DNA from: an uncultured Ruminococcus sp.
Lineage (GTDB): Bacteria; Bacillota; Clostridia; Oscillospirales; Ruminococcaceae
Direction of reading: 5' to 3'
Assembly: GCA_934474025.1 (NCBI GenBank)
Contig: CAKSMF010000002.1
Location: 1-64,000 of the forward strand
Length of the DNA: 64,000 bases
Shown here: one piece after another, positions 7,836 through 16,798 of the stretch
Layout: every line of letters begins with the position of its first letter
Numbering within the stretch: the stretch's first letter is position 1
Notes under the pieces: generated by a model
What the model saw: the letters and a program-made list of their open reading frames with translations, nothing else
What the model was told of the DNA's origin: nothing
The model's database searches: none
Translations under genes and position numbers: made by a program

Positions 7836-7927
7836 TTGTTTCAATACACAATCAATAATTCATGGAGACTGACTAGTCAGTGTATGTCTGACTGTGATTT
7901 GTCTCCGTTCACCACCCGTAGAGGTGG
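7836..7927 (-). repeat. structured leader element, copy 1
   Basis: The core 7836-7906 matches 43954-44025 at most positions. On the minus-strand RNA it contains a perfect palindrome ACTGACTAGTCAGT inside an outer stem CACAGTC/GATTGTG, and ends with ATTGAAACAA directly before the AGGAGG of the superoxide reductase gene. A CCACC/GGTGG hairpin (7912-7927) lies at its 5' side. It could be a cis-acting RNA or a small non-autonomous mobile element. Confidence 0.7.
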
Positions 7928-7966
7928 AAGAATTTTTATCTATGCTTGTTAAAACATGATAGATAT

Positions 7967-7995
7967 ATTATATCATATAAATAAGGATTTGTCAA
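7967..7995 (-). promoter_or_regulatory. superoxide reductase-rubrerythrin promoter
   Basis: Minus strand TTGACA (7990-7995), 17-nt spacer, TATAAT (7967-7972). The resulting leader is about 135 nt and contains the structured repeat element. Confidence 0.85.
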
Positions 7996-8026
7996 TAAAA
8001 AATTAAGTAATAAGATACAATTTTTT

Positions 8027-8716
8027 TTATTTAATTGGTATTGAATTGTGATTTTTATCAAAAAAAGTAATATTATCGATATATAAGTTGGAAAGGTTTT
8101 CACTTCCCCAACGCATGATAAGGAAATTAGCGTCTGTCATTTTTTCGTCCCAACAGAAACCCGTATCCGCAAGCAGAAATTTAAATACCCCGTGAACTGC
8201 TCCGGACATCTGCAAATTATATTCACCGCCCTGAACTTCTGCAAAATCGTACCATTTGCCGTAACCGTTTTTGTCTTCAATGCTTATTGCCGAACCACCG
8301 CCAATACAGATAGTTCCGGCGACCTGCATATTAACTCCGTCGCTATTTATGTATTGGTCAGAAATAGCATCTGCATATGCATCAAATTCTATGCTTCTCA
8401 CCTTGGAAACATTTTCAATACCGATTAAATCGACAGCATTTATGCATATTTTCTGAACTTTTTCATCAAGCGGAACTGTCATATCGTCGGTAAATTTAAG
8501 CATATTATTTCCCAGAACTTTAACAACAGAGAGTTCACCATGAGCAGAATCATCATCATCATTTATCACTGATGCAAAAGAGAAATCACCGTCATCAAAG
8601 GTAATGGTGTTCGGGTCAGATGCCTGCTCCGGAATGTTAAGCGATAGTTTTCCGACTTGTGAAGTACATGAAACAGTAAAAAGAAAAACAGATAAAATTA
8701 ATTTTTTGCAAATCAA
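8027..8716 (-). CDS. secreted lipoprotein with a probable carbohydrate-binding-like beta domain
   Basis: I do not recognise a specific family. The 229-residue protein begins with a short signal segment (MICKKLILSVFLFTVSC) with a lipobox-like TVSC at residues 14-17, so it is probably a lipoprotein. The remainder is beta-rich and acidic, ending in NLYIDNITFFDKN, a pattern typical of the last strands of galactose-binding/CBM jelly rolls. The start is TTG at 8716 with GGAG eight bases upstream. It lies behind the terminator of the neighbouring surface-protein gene, so readthrough may feed it. Substrate binding by this protein is inference. Confidence 0.7.
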   Translation of the reverse strand: MICKKLILSVFLFTVSCTSQVGKLSLNIPEQASDPNTITFDDGDFSFASVINDDDDSAHGELSVVKVLGNNMLKFTDDMTVPLDEKVQKICINAVDLIGIENVSKVRSIEFDAYADAISDQYINSDGVNMQVAGTICIGGGSAISIEDKNGYGKWYDFAEVQGGEYNLQMSGAVHGVFKFLLADTGFCWDEKMTDANFLIMRWGSENLSNLYIDNITFFDKNHNSIPIK

Positions 8717-8733
8717 AATTACATCTCCATTGT

Positions 8734-8763
8734 AAAAAAGCCCCCTGAAAAAATACAGAGGGC
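8734..8763 (-). terminator. terminator after the 8799-9551 gene
   Basis: GCCCTCTG/CAGGGGGC stem (8756-8763 with 8740-8747) followed on the minus strand by TTTTTT (8734-8739). It sits between two secreted-protein genes on the same strand. Confidence 0.85.
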
Positions 8764-8798
8764 ATATTTATATCTGAAAAAATCACTTTCAACGAATA

Positions 8799-9551
8799 TC
8801 AGTTATCTTTTTTCTTAGAAAGAACTACTGCAACGCCGGCAAGTGTAAGTACTGCGACTGCTGAACCTACACCGGCATCACCTGTAGGAGCAGGAGCACT
8901 TGCAATAACTGCTGATGTAGTAGCAGATGATGATGTTGTTGATGTTGCAGATGTAGTAGCTGTAGTAGAAGTTTCAGTAGCAGTTGTTGTTGTAGTATCT
9001 TGTTCATCACCCACAGTAGATATGTAATTTACAGAAAGAGTTATACCACTTTCTTCAAGTGATTTACCGTCAGCAGGTGTTATATTTGATTGAAGTATAA
9101 GATTATCAATAGTTTTTGAATCATCATCGAGATTCCATGTAACAGTGTAATCACCGTCACCATTTATTAAAACAGTTTCGTTACCGCTTTCATTTGGTTG
9201 CCAAGCACTGTTAGTGCCGATGCTTCCTATAAGATAAGCACAAAGATTTTCTGTAGAACCGTCCTCATTTGTCTTTTTGGATTCTGAACCGATTCCGCTA
9301 ACAGTGAAATTAACAACAATTTTTTCACTTACAGGTGTATCAGTTTTTACATCTTCAATGCTGTTTCCGCTCCAGGTGTTGCAGATATTAAGTCTTACTT
9401 CATTTGTATCGTCGCTTGTAGTAAGGGCATTGCTTGATTTTGTATACGGAATATTCACATCTGCCGCATACGCAGAAAGTGCCATAGCAGACACTGAGAC
9501 AGCAGAAATTGCTGTTACAGCCATAGCTGCAATAAACTTTTTCATTTTCAT
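8799..9551 (-). CDS. secreted surface protein with Thr/Ser linker and C-terminal anchor
   Basis: The 250-residue product has a clear signal peptide (about residues 1-29, ending SAYA), then a beta-rich ectodomain of about 155 residues with Trp and acidic residues (NICNTWSGNS, AWQPNES, YTVTWNLDDDS). A Thr/Ser/Ala linker (about 185-215) follows. A short PTGD motif precedes a hydrophobic C-terminal segment and KKKDN, resembling a sorting or membrane-anchor tail. The ectodomain looks like a carbohydrate-binding module, but I cannot name the family. It has a strong promoter at 9622-9650 and its own terminator, so it is probably monocistronic and well expressed. Confidence 0.8.
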   Translation of the reverse strand: MKMKKFIAAMAVTAISAVSVSAMALSAYAADVNIPYTKSSNALTTSDDTNEVRLNICNTWSGNSIEDVKTDTPVSEKIVVNFTVSGIGSESKKTNEDGSTENLCAYLIGSIGTNSAWQPNESGNETVLINGDGDYTVTWNLDDDSKTIDNLILQSNITPADGKSLEESGITLSVNYISTVGDEQDTTTTTATETSTTATTSATSTTSSSATTSAVIASAPAPTGDAGVGSAVAVLTLAGVAVVLSKKKDN

Positions 9552-9621
9552 AGAAAAACTCCTTAATTTGATTTAGGGGGAAAATAAAATTTCCTAAACA
9601 TTCGTACTTACAACAAAGTAA

Positions 9622-9650
9622 AGTATATCACGATTATTGTACTTTGTCAA
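9622..9650 (-). promoter_or_regulatory. promoter of the surface-protein gene
   Basis: Minus strand TTGACA (9645-9650), 17-nt spacer, TATACT (9622-9627), about 70 nt upstream of the ATG at 9551. Confidence 0.85.
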
Positions 9651-9769
9651 GCAGATTGGAGACAAATTATTTTTCAGCAAGAAAATGTTGATATAATCTT
9701 TACGAATCGAGTAAGTTTTTTTGTACAGACAGTGAGCATTATGCACAAACAGATAATAATTATCCGGTA

Positions 9770-9798
9770 TTGAAATTCCATGCAAAAAATGTTATAAT
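9770..9798 (+). promoter_or_regulatory. pth-mfd promoter
   Basis: TTGAAA (9770-9775), 17-nt spacer, TATAAT (9793-9798), about 38 nt before the pth start. Its position rules out the longer in-frame starts of pth. Confidence 0.8.
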
Positions 9799-9835
9799 TC
9801 ATATACAGAATAAATCTTCTAAAGGAGAAAGCAAT

Positions 9836-10456
9836 ATGAGTATTTTTGACGTATTCGACAAAATTTCGCAATCACAGACGACCACAGGTCAGCCGGAATA
9901 TATAATAGCAGGTTTAGGAAATCCGGGTATGCAATATGACAACACACGCCATAATGCAGGATTCAATGTCATTGATATGCTTGCAAAACAATACAACACT
10001 GAAATAAACCGTTTAAGATTCAAAGGAAAAACTGCCGAAGTAACCATAGAGGGCATCAAATGCCTTTTGCTTAAACCGACCACCTACATGAACAACAGCG
10101 GAGAATCCATAGTACAAGCAATGGAATTTTATAAGCTTGATGTTGATAAACTTATTGTAGTATGTGATGATATCTCACTTGACTGCGGTAAAATTCGTAT
10201 AAGAAGAAAAGGCAGTCATGGCGGTCATAATGGTTTAAGAAGCATTATAGACCTTACAGGCAGAGACGATTTTCAGCGTATAAAAGTAGGAGTAGGCAAA
10301 AAACCTCACCCTGATTACGACCTTGCTAAATGGGTGCTTGGCAAATTCAATTCTGATGATACCGAAAAAATGAAAATTTCCGCTGAAAACGCCTGCGAAA
10401 GTATAAAACTTATGATTCAGGGAAAAACAGACGAAGCAATGAATAAATATAATTAA
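9836..10456 (+). CDS. pth: peptidyl-tRNA hydrolase
   Basis: Pth releases peptides from prematurely dropped peptidyl-tRNA in the cytoplasm. The 206-residue protein has the family's AGLGNPGMQYDNTRHNAGF motif (catalytic His and Asn), a KPTTYMNNSGE motif, VCDDISLDCGKIRIR and the GSHGGHNGLRSI loop. The start at 9836 has AAAGGAG upstream. About 22 residues precede the usual N-terminus (MSIFDVFDKISQSQTTTGQP), a short extension of unknown use. It is followed by mfd after 31 bp, the conserved Firmicute order. Confidence 0.97.
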   Translation: MSIFDVFDKISQSQTTTGQPEYIIAGLGNPGMQYDNTRHNAGFNVIDMLAKQYNTEINRLRFKGKTAEVTIEGIKCLLLKPTTYMNNSGESIVQAMEFYKLDVDKLIVVCDDISLDCGKIRIRRKGSHGGHNGLRSIIDLTGRDDFQRIKVGVGKKPHPDYDLAKWVLGKFNSDDTEKMKISAENACESIKLMIQGKTDEAMNKYN

Positions 10457-10487
10457 GAACAAAAATTTTCTGATTGGAGACACAAGA

Positions 10488-13400
10488 ATGAATTTTTTCA
10501 GAAATCTATTTAAAGAGCTTTCAGGATACAGAAGTATTTGTGAAACCATTAACAAAAAAATAACTCCCGTATCAGTTACAGGACTTTCGCATATACACCG
10601 TGCCAACCTTGTATATGCACTTACAGAAGACAAAATAAACATTGTGATAACAGGTTCAGAAGCCGAAGCCCGCCGGATATGCGAAGATATAAACATGATG
10701 TCAGGTAAAGAAACGGCTGTATTATTCCCGTCAAAAGAACTTGTTTTCACTTCTGTTGACACTGCTAACCATGAATACGAATATATGCGTATATCAGCAC
10801 TTTCAAAGGTACTGAACCACAGTTCCGGAGTAATATGTGCAAGTGCAGAATCCGTTATGCAACCAACTATACCAATAGATAAACTGATTTCTGCAACTAT
10901 CGAAATATCCACTGGAAGCGAAATAGATACAACAGATTTTATAAAAAAACTAATTAATAATGGTTATCAGCGTTGCGAAAAAGTAGAAGGTGCATCACAA
11001 TTTTCAGTAAGAGGTTCAATTATAGATGTTTTCCCAGTACAGACAGAAAAACCAGTCCGTATTGAGTTATGGGGAGACGAAATTGACACCATATCGTATT
11101 TTGAAACTGATACACAACGCCGTTCTGAAAATATTGAAAGTATTGAAATTCCTCCGGCAAGTGAAATACTCTGCGATAATAACGAACTCGCAGACAGCAT
11201 TGAAAACCTTATAAAAAAAGTTCGTGGAAAACGTACAGAATCAGTCCGTGAACACCTCGGAGCAGATGTCAGCAGACTGAGAGCAGGCGAAACCCTTGCA
11301 CACATTCAAAAATATTATCCTCTCGTATACGGCAAACCCGAAACCGTTTTTGACTATGTGAACGGAGTTGTATTTTTAAGTGATTATTCGTCAATTATGG
11401 ATAATATTTCTGGCGTAACTATGCGTCACAATGAAGATATTAAAATTCTGATTGAGGACGGACAGTTATGCAAAGGTCTTGATGGTTATATAATGGAACT
11501 TCCGCAAATACAGGAACGCTTTGAAAATCATGTTTGTATATATATGAGTAATTTCATGCAGGGCGGTGAAAGAATCGATTTCCAGAGGCTTATAGGATTC
11601 GAGGCACTGCAAACTTCCACATGGAGCGGAGAAATGAAACAACTCACAGAGGATTTGCAGGACTTCATAAAACGTGATTATAGAATAATACTTTGTGCCG
11701 GAAGTGAAAAAACTCTGCCTATTATTCGGGAAGACTTGAATAAAAATAATATTCCATGTGATATATGCAATGATAATATGACTTTCCAGAACGGAAAAGT
11801 ATATTTAATGTCAGGAAGTTTCAGCAGTGGTTTTGAATATCCGGAAAATAAAACCGTTCTTATAACTCAGGGACGTTCAATGGATTCCCATAACCGCAGA
11901 CGCAAGAAAAAGAACAAGGCAGAAGAAATACGCAGTCTTGCGGATATTCAGGAAGGCGATTTAGTTGTACATTCGGGATACGGAATAGGAAGATTTATAG
12001 GTATACGCAAACTTGAATTTGATGACGTAACAAAAGACTATATAACAATTCAGTATGCCGGCACAGATAAACTGTATATTCCCGTAACACAGCTTGATAT
12101 GGTATCAAAGTATATTTCTCCGAGAGACAACACAGGAGTAAAATTAAATAAACTGTCTTCTGGAGAGTGGCAGAAAACAAGAAATAACGTTCGCCGTGCT
12201 GTCAAGGATATGGCACATGAACTTATAGCACTTTATGCCAAGCGTGAACAAAGTAAAGGATTTGCATTTTTCCCTGATGATGAAATGCAACATGATTTTG
12301 AGGAACGTTTTCCATATATTGAAACAGATGACCAGTTACAAGCAATCGATGAAATAAAAACTGATATGGAAAGTCCAAAACCTATGGAAAGGCTTTTGTG
12401 TGGCGATGTAGGTTTTGGGAAAACAGAAGTAGCATTCCGTGGAGCTATGAAATGTGTTCTTTCCGGAAAACAATGTGCTATACTTGCCCCAACAACTGTG
12501 CTTGCATATCAGCATTATCAGACAGCTTTGCGAAGATTTGAACAGTTTCCGGTAAATATAGAACTTCTTTCAAGATACCGTACTCCAAAACAGCAGACAG
12601 AAATTCTTAAAAAACTAAAACAAGGCAGAATAGATATTCTTATAGGAACGCACAAAATTATTCAGAAAAGCGTTATATTCAAGGATTTAGGGCTTGCAAT
12701 AATTGATGAAGAACAGCGTTTCGGAGTTGCACACAAAGAAAAATTCAAAGAGGCGTTCAGCGGAGTGGATATCCTTATGCTTTCTGCAACACCTATTCCA
12801 CGTACTTTGAATATGGCAATGAGTGGTATCCGTGATATGTCAGTGCTTGAAGAACCTCCGCAGGACAGACAACCGGTACAGACTTATGTTGTGGAATACA
12901 ATACAAGCATGATAATTCAGGCTATCACCCGTGAATTGAGACGTGGAGGACAGGTATATTATATTCACAACAGAATCGAAACTATTCAGGCGTGTACAGC
13001 CAGATTGCAGGAATACTTTCCGGAAGCACGCATAGCTTACGCACACGGACAGATGAATGAAGAAAAAATGTCTGATATATGGGAAAAACTTGTTGAACAT
13101 GAAATAGATATTCTTGTATGCACAACAATAATTGAAACAGGCGTTGACGTTCCGAATGTAAACACTTTAATAATAGACAACGCCGACAATTTCGGATTAT
13201 CTCAACTCTACCAGCTAAGAGGACGTGTAGGGCGTTCAAACAGAAGAGGTTATGCATACTTCACTTATCAGAAAGATAAAGTATTAACAGAAATCGCTAC
13301 AAAGCGTTTAAATGCAATGCGTGAATTTACGCAGTTCGGAAGCGGTTTTCGTATTGCACTCCGAGACCTTGAAATAAGAGGTGCAGGAAGTATTTTAGGT

Positions 13401-13946
13401 GGTAAACAGCATGGTCACATGGAAGCCGTTGGTTACGATATGTACCTTAAACTTCTTTCAGAAGCCGTTGCTGAAGAACGTGGCGAAAGACCCGAAAAAG
13501 TTTCAGAATGCCTTATAGATGTACAGATTGATGCACATATTCCGGAAAATTATATTTCAAGCCTTAATCAGCGTATAGATGTTTACAGAAAAATAATGAC
13601 AATAAACACTTCCGAAGATAAAGCCGATTTAATTGACGAGCTTATAGACCGTTATGGTGAACCTCCTCAGTCAGTAATCGGACTTATTGAGATTTCCCTG
13701 TTAAGAAATAAGGCGGGACACCTCGGAATAACTGAAATTTCACAGAAAAATGGTTCTATATATTTTTATACACAGTATCTTTCATTTGAACAGATAACGG
13801 CATTGTCGTCAAGATATAAGGGAAAAATAACATTCAACGGTTCAGGAAAATCCTATGTATCAGTTAAAATTTTACCCCAGACAAAGACTTTTGACATGAT
13901 ACGTGAAACAGTCGATATAATTGACAATGCGGAAAAAATTTCTTGA
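10488..13946 (+). CDS. mfd: transcription-repair coupling factor Mfd
   Basis: Mfd displaces stalled RNA polymerase from lesions and recruits UvrA. The 1152-residue length is typical. Domains in order: a UvrB-like N-terminus, a CarD-like RNA-polymerase-interaction domain (around 475-560, IQEGDLVVHSGYGIGRF), then a RecG-like translocase with Walker A GDVGFGKTE, DEEQ box in IIDEEQRFGV and QLRGRVGRS, and a C-terminal TRCF domain. It ends in TGA at 13944-13946, which shows that TGA is an ordinary stop here. The promoter of the next gene overlaps its stop codon. Confidence 0.98.
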   Translation: MNFFRNLFKELSGYRSICETINKKITPVSVTGLSHIHRANLVYALTEDKINIVITGSEAEARRICEDINMMSGKETAVLFPSKELVFTSVDTANHEYEYMRISALSKVLNHSSGVICASAESVMQPTIPIDKLISATIEISTGSEIDTTDFIKKLINNGYQRCEKVEGASQFSVRGSIIDVFPVQTEKPVRIELWGDEIDTISYFETDTQRRSENIESIEIPPASEILCDNNELADSIENLIKKVRGKRTESVREHLGADVSRLRAGETLAHIQKYYPLVYGKPETVFDYVNGVVFLSDYSSIMDNISGVTMRHNEDIKILIEDGQLCKGLDGYIMELPQIQERFENHVCIYMSNFMQGGERIDFQRLIGFEALQTSTWSGEMKQLTEDLQDFIKRDYRIILCAGSEKTLPIIREDLNKNNIPCDICNDNMTFQNGKVYLMSGSFSSGFEYPENKTVLITQGRSMDSHNRRRKKKNKAEEIRSLADIQEGDLVVHSGYGIGRFIGIRKLEFDDVTKDYITIQYAGTDKLYIPVTQLDMVSKYISPRDNTGVKLNKLSSGEWQKTRNNVRRAVKDMAHELIALYAKREQSKGFAFFPDDEMQHDFEERFPYIETDDQLQAIDEIKTDMESPKPMERLLCGDVGFGKTEVAFRGAMKCVLSGKQCAILAPTTVLAYQHYQTALRRFEQFPVNIELLSRYRTPKQQTEILKKLKQGRIDILIGTHKIIQKSVIFKDLGLAIIDEEQRFGVAHKEKFKEAFSGVDILMLSATPIPRTLNMAMSGIRDMSVLEEPPQDRQPVQTYVVEYNTSMIIQAITRELRRGGQVYYIHNRIETIQACTARLQEYFPEARIAYAHGQMNEEKMSDIWEKLVEHEIDILVCTTIIETGVDVPNVNTLIIDNADNFGLSQLYQLRGRVGRSNRRGYAYFTYQKDKVLTEIATKRLNAMREFTQFGSGFRIALRDLEIRGAGSILGGKQHGHMEAVGYDMYLKLLSEAVAEERGERPEKVSECLIDVQIDAHIPENYISSLNQRIDVYRKIMTINTSEDKADLIDELIDRYGEPPQSVIGLIEISLLRNKAGHLGITEISQKNGSIYFYTQYLSFEQITALSSRYKGKITFNGSGKSYVSVKILPQTKTFDMIRETVDIIDNAEKIS

Positions 13947-13971
13947 CAAAAACATTCCTCAATAGTATAAT
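13943..13971 (+). promoter_or_regulatory. GH74 gene promoter
   Basis: TTGACA (13943-13948) overlaps the mfd stop; 17-nt spacer; TATAAT (13966-13971). Confidence 0.85.
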
Positions 13972-14008
13972 ATAATTAGCAAAAATAAAGAAAGGATTGG
14001 TAATCTCC

Positions 14009-16642
14009 ATGAATTTAATAAAAAAGACTATGGCAAGTTTTTTTGCAACTTGTATGGCAGTTTCATGCATACCATGTGCAAACAACTATATTGCAAACAA
14101 TGCAATGGCGGTTTCTGAAAGCATAGCTGACACTATGGAATGGGATACCGTAAAAATCGGTGGTGGCGGTTTTGTATCAGGCATAGTTACCGGACAGAAA
14201 GAAATGTATCTTCGTACTGACGTTGGCGGTGCTTACAAATACGACTACGAAAAAAATAAATGGGTTCAGCTTTTCGACTTTCTGAACGATACTGACAGAG
14301 GTTTACTTAGCGTAAAAGGTATGGCTATTGACCCTACTGATGACGATACTGTTTACTTCCTCTGTGGCTGTGCGTACTTCTCAGATGCAAGAACAGTTAT
14401 TTTCAAAACTACTGACGGCGGTAAAACTTTCACACAGGCTGATGTTACAGAACACATTCAGGTACACGGAAACGGCGACGGCAGAGAATGTATTGAACCT
14501 ATTGCAATTGACCCTGATAATCCGGATACAATTTATGCAGGCGGTGACGTTACAGCCGGTAAATCCGCACTTATCAAATCAACCGACGGCGGTAAAACAT
14601 GGAATCCTGTAATGGGATATGATGATTTAGGACTTTTCACAGAATCCCTTAAATATCCTATGTGGACTGAACATATGGTCAGAGGTACAGAAGCAAAAGA
14701 ATACAATCAGCAAAACGGTATTGGCTGTATCCTTATTGAAGACGGAAAAGTTTATGTTGGTACATCTGTAACAGGTCAGACAAATATTCACGTTGCTGAC
14801 GTTAAGGACGACAAATTCACAGAACTTTCAAAGGATTTGCCAACAGCTAACTATCCATGTTCAATCACAAATGACGGTCAGGGAAATCTTTTCTTCACAT
14901 ATATTGCAGGACTTGCATTTTCCGGAAGTGCCGGCGGTGCTTATAAATACAACACCAAAGACGGCAAAGTAACTAAGCTTTCAGTTACAGATAGTGCCGT
15001 AGGTATGATTGAAGTTGATAAAAACGACCCTAAAAAAATGGTTGCAAGAACTTGCGGTGTATGGTCTGACCAGTGGTTTGAAAAAGAATGGACAGATAAT
15101 AGTATAGCTTGGGGTGACCATTTCTTCCGTTCAACAGACGGTGGTGAAACATGGCAGGATATCACTCCAGGTCAGCAGGTTGGACAATATACTGATAATC
15201 CTTACTTTGTATCCGAACCTATAGACACAAACGGTTATGACTGGGTTTATGGCAAAGCTTGTCACTGGGGAAGTGGTATTCTCATTGACCCGAGAAATTC
15301 CGACAGAATCTTAATGACTTCTGGTAATGGTGTTTTTGCTTGTGACAACGTATGGGACGAAAAGGGTGTACAGTTCTACTTCCAGCCGGACGGTGTTGAA
15401 GAAGTTGTTACACTTGATTTAGCAAGCGTTCCTGACGGTTATGTATATTCCGCAATCGGCGACTATGACGGATTCATTCATAAAGATGTTACAGAAGTTC
15501 CGGAACAGTACAAACCAAACATTGGCTCAACAAGTGCTATAGCATACTGTCCTCAGAATACAGATGTTATGGTAAGATTCTCTGAACATGACGGCGGTGG
15601 ATTCTACAGCACCGATGCAGGTAAAACATGGACAAAAATGGCAAATTCAGGCGGTACGGGCGGTAAAGCTTGCATTACACAGCTTGACGAAAAAACTTAT
15701 CGTATTTTCCATTCAGCAGGTGACAGCGGAAACGTTCAGTATACAGATGACTTTGGCGAAACATGGTCAGATTGTAGCGGTATTCCGTCACAGTATGGTT
15801 CAAAGCCAACATTCATGATATCCGAACCTAAACACCCTGAAATAGTATACGCTTATGCAACATACTACAATTCTTCATGGGGATATTCAAAGCCAGCTCC
15901 GACTGCCGAAGATGCACAGTATAAATTCTGTGTAAGTACGGATTACGGTAAAACATTTACTTCTGTTGATGTTTGTATGTATGACCAGTGCGACAGTGCC
16001 GGAAGAATTGCTTATCTCGGTGAGGGTGAACTCATTCTCGGCGGTGGCTATTATGGTATGTATCATGCAACTGTAAAGGACGGCAAAGCTACTATTGAAA
16101 AGCTTGACAATGTAAGCTATTGTAAAACTGTTGGTTACGGAGCTCCGGAAGAAGAAGGCGGTTTAAATACTATCTATATGTACGGAAAACCAGATGAAGA
16201 CGATACAGAAGGAATTTATCGTTCAACAGACGGCGGTAAAACATGGCTCTGTATCAATACAGAACACCTTTACGGCGGTACTGGTAATGGTAACTTTATT
16301 GTTGGCGACATGAATGAATTCGGTAAAATATATATGTCAACAGTTGGTTCTGGTCTTGTGTACGGTGAACTTTCAGACGGCAACGACAAACCTACAACTT
16401 CTACAGATGTTAAAGTTACTCTTTATGGCGATTCCAATGATGATAAAAGTGTTACTATTGCAGATGCTGTATTAATAATGCAGTCCCTTGCAAATGCTGA
16501 TGAATATAAACTTACAGCTCAGGGAAGAGCTAATGCTGATGTTATCGGCAATGACGGAGTTACTAATAAGGACGCTCTTGTTATTCAGCAGGTTGTTGCA
16601 GATACAATTAAACAATCTGACCTTCCTATTACAGAAGAATAA
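14009..16642 (+). CDS. secreted GH74 xyloglucanase with C-terminal type I dockerin
   Basis: GH74 enzymes cut xyloglucan in plant cell walls with two beta-propellers. The product (877 residues from ATG 14009; the TTG at 13997 is too close to the ribosome site) has a signal peptide ending near residue 37 (AMA-VSES). The GH74 start is DTVKIGGGGFVSGIV and TDVGGAYKYD. Many propeller turns follow with the repeated Asp-box-like STDGGKTW pattern. After a short linker, the last 70 or so residues form a dockerin with two Ca-binding loops (GDSNDDKSVTIAD and ADVIGNDGVTNKD), so the enzyme should dock onto a cohesin scaffoldin. No scaffoldin is in the window. It has its own promoter and terminator. Confidence 0.95.
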   Translation: MNLIKKTMASFFATCMAVSCIPCANNYIANNAMAVSESIADTMEWDTVKIGGGGFVSGIVTGQKEMYLRTDVGGAYKYDYEKNKWVQLFDFLNDTDRGLLSVKGMAIDPTDDDTVYFLCGCAYFSDARTVIFKTTDGGKTFTQADVTEHIQVHGNGDGRECIEPIAIDPDNPDTIYAGGDVTAGKSALIKSTDGGKTWNPVMGYDDLGLFTESLKYPMWTEHMVRGTEAKEYNQQNGIGCILIEDGKVYVGTSVTGQTNIHVADVKDDKFTELSKDLPTANYPCSITNDGQGNLFFTYIAGLAFSGSAGGAYKYNTKDGKVTKLSVTDSAVGMIEVDKNDPKKMVARTCGVWSDQWFEKEWTDNSIAWGDHFFRSTDGGETWQDITPGQQVGQYTDNPYFVSEPIDTNGYDWVYGKACHWGSGILIDPRNSDRILMTSGNGVFACDNVWDEKGVQFYFQPDGVEEVVTLDLASVPDGYVYSAIGDYDGFIHKDVTEVPEQYKPNIGSTSAIAYCPQNTDVMVRFSEHDGGGFYSTDAGKTWTKMANSGGTGGKACITQLDEKTYRIFHSAGDSGNVQYTDDFGETWSDCSGIPSQYGSKPTFMISEPKHPEIVYAYATYYNSSWGYSKPAPTAEDAQYKFCVSTDYGKTFTSVDVCMYDQCDSAGRIAYLGEGELILGGGYYGMYHATVKDGKATIEKLDNVSYCKTVGYGAPEEEGGLNTIYMYGKPDEDDTEGIYRSTDGGKTWLCINTEHLYGGTGNGNFIVGDMNEFGKIYMSTVGSGLVYGELSDGNDKPTTSTDVKVTLYGDSNDDKSVTIADAVLIMQSLANADEYKLTAQGRANADVIGNDGVTNKDALVIQQVVADTIKQSDLPITEE

Positions 16643-16661
16643 TTATTATTTAATAAAAAAC

Positions 16662-16694
16662 CTCCCTGTCAAATCATTTGATAGGGAGATTTTA
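16662..16694 (+). terminator. terminator of the GH74 gene
   Basis: CTCCCTGTCAAAT pairs with ATTTGATAGGGAG (one G-T pair), followed by TTTTAAT. It lies about 20 bp after the GH74 stop. Confidence 0.85.
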
Positions 16695-16707
16695 ATACAG
16701 AAAAATA

Positions 16708-16743
16708 AATCCCGTATCTGAATCAATCGGATACGGGATTTTC
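16708..16743. terminator. bidirectional hairpin terminator between GH74 and ppdK genes
   Basis: AAATCCCGTATC pairs with GATACGGGATTT. A-rich and T-rich flanks suit termination from both sides, ending convergent ppdK transcription. Confidence 0.75.
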
Positions 16744-16798
16744 TTATGTGCCAATATTAAGCATTAAAACTCTTTATTGGTTGATGATATGTTTTTAA

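Noticed and set aside
7836..7927. CRISPR array or insertion sequence for the leader repeat
   Set aside because: The copies are 36 kb apart, not tandem, and carry no transposase; only a non-autonomous element or RNA structure remains possible.
10235..10912. 225-codon frame opposite pth/mfd
   Set aside because: It overlaps two certain genes on the other strand and has no ribosome site or recognisable motif.
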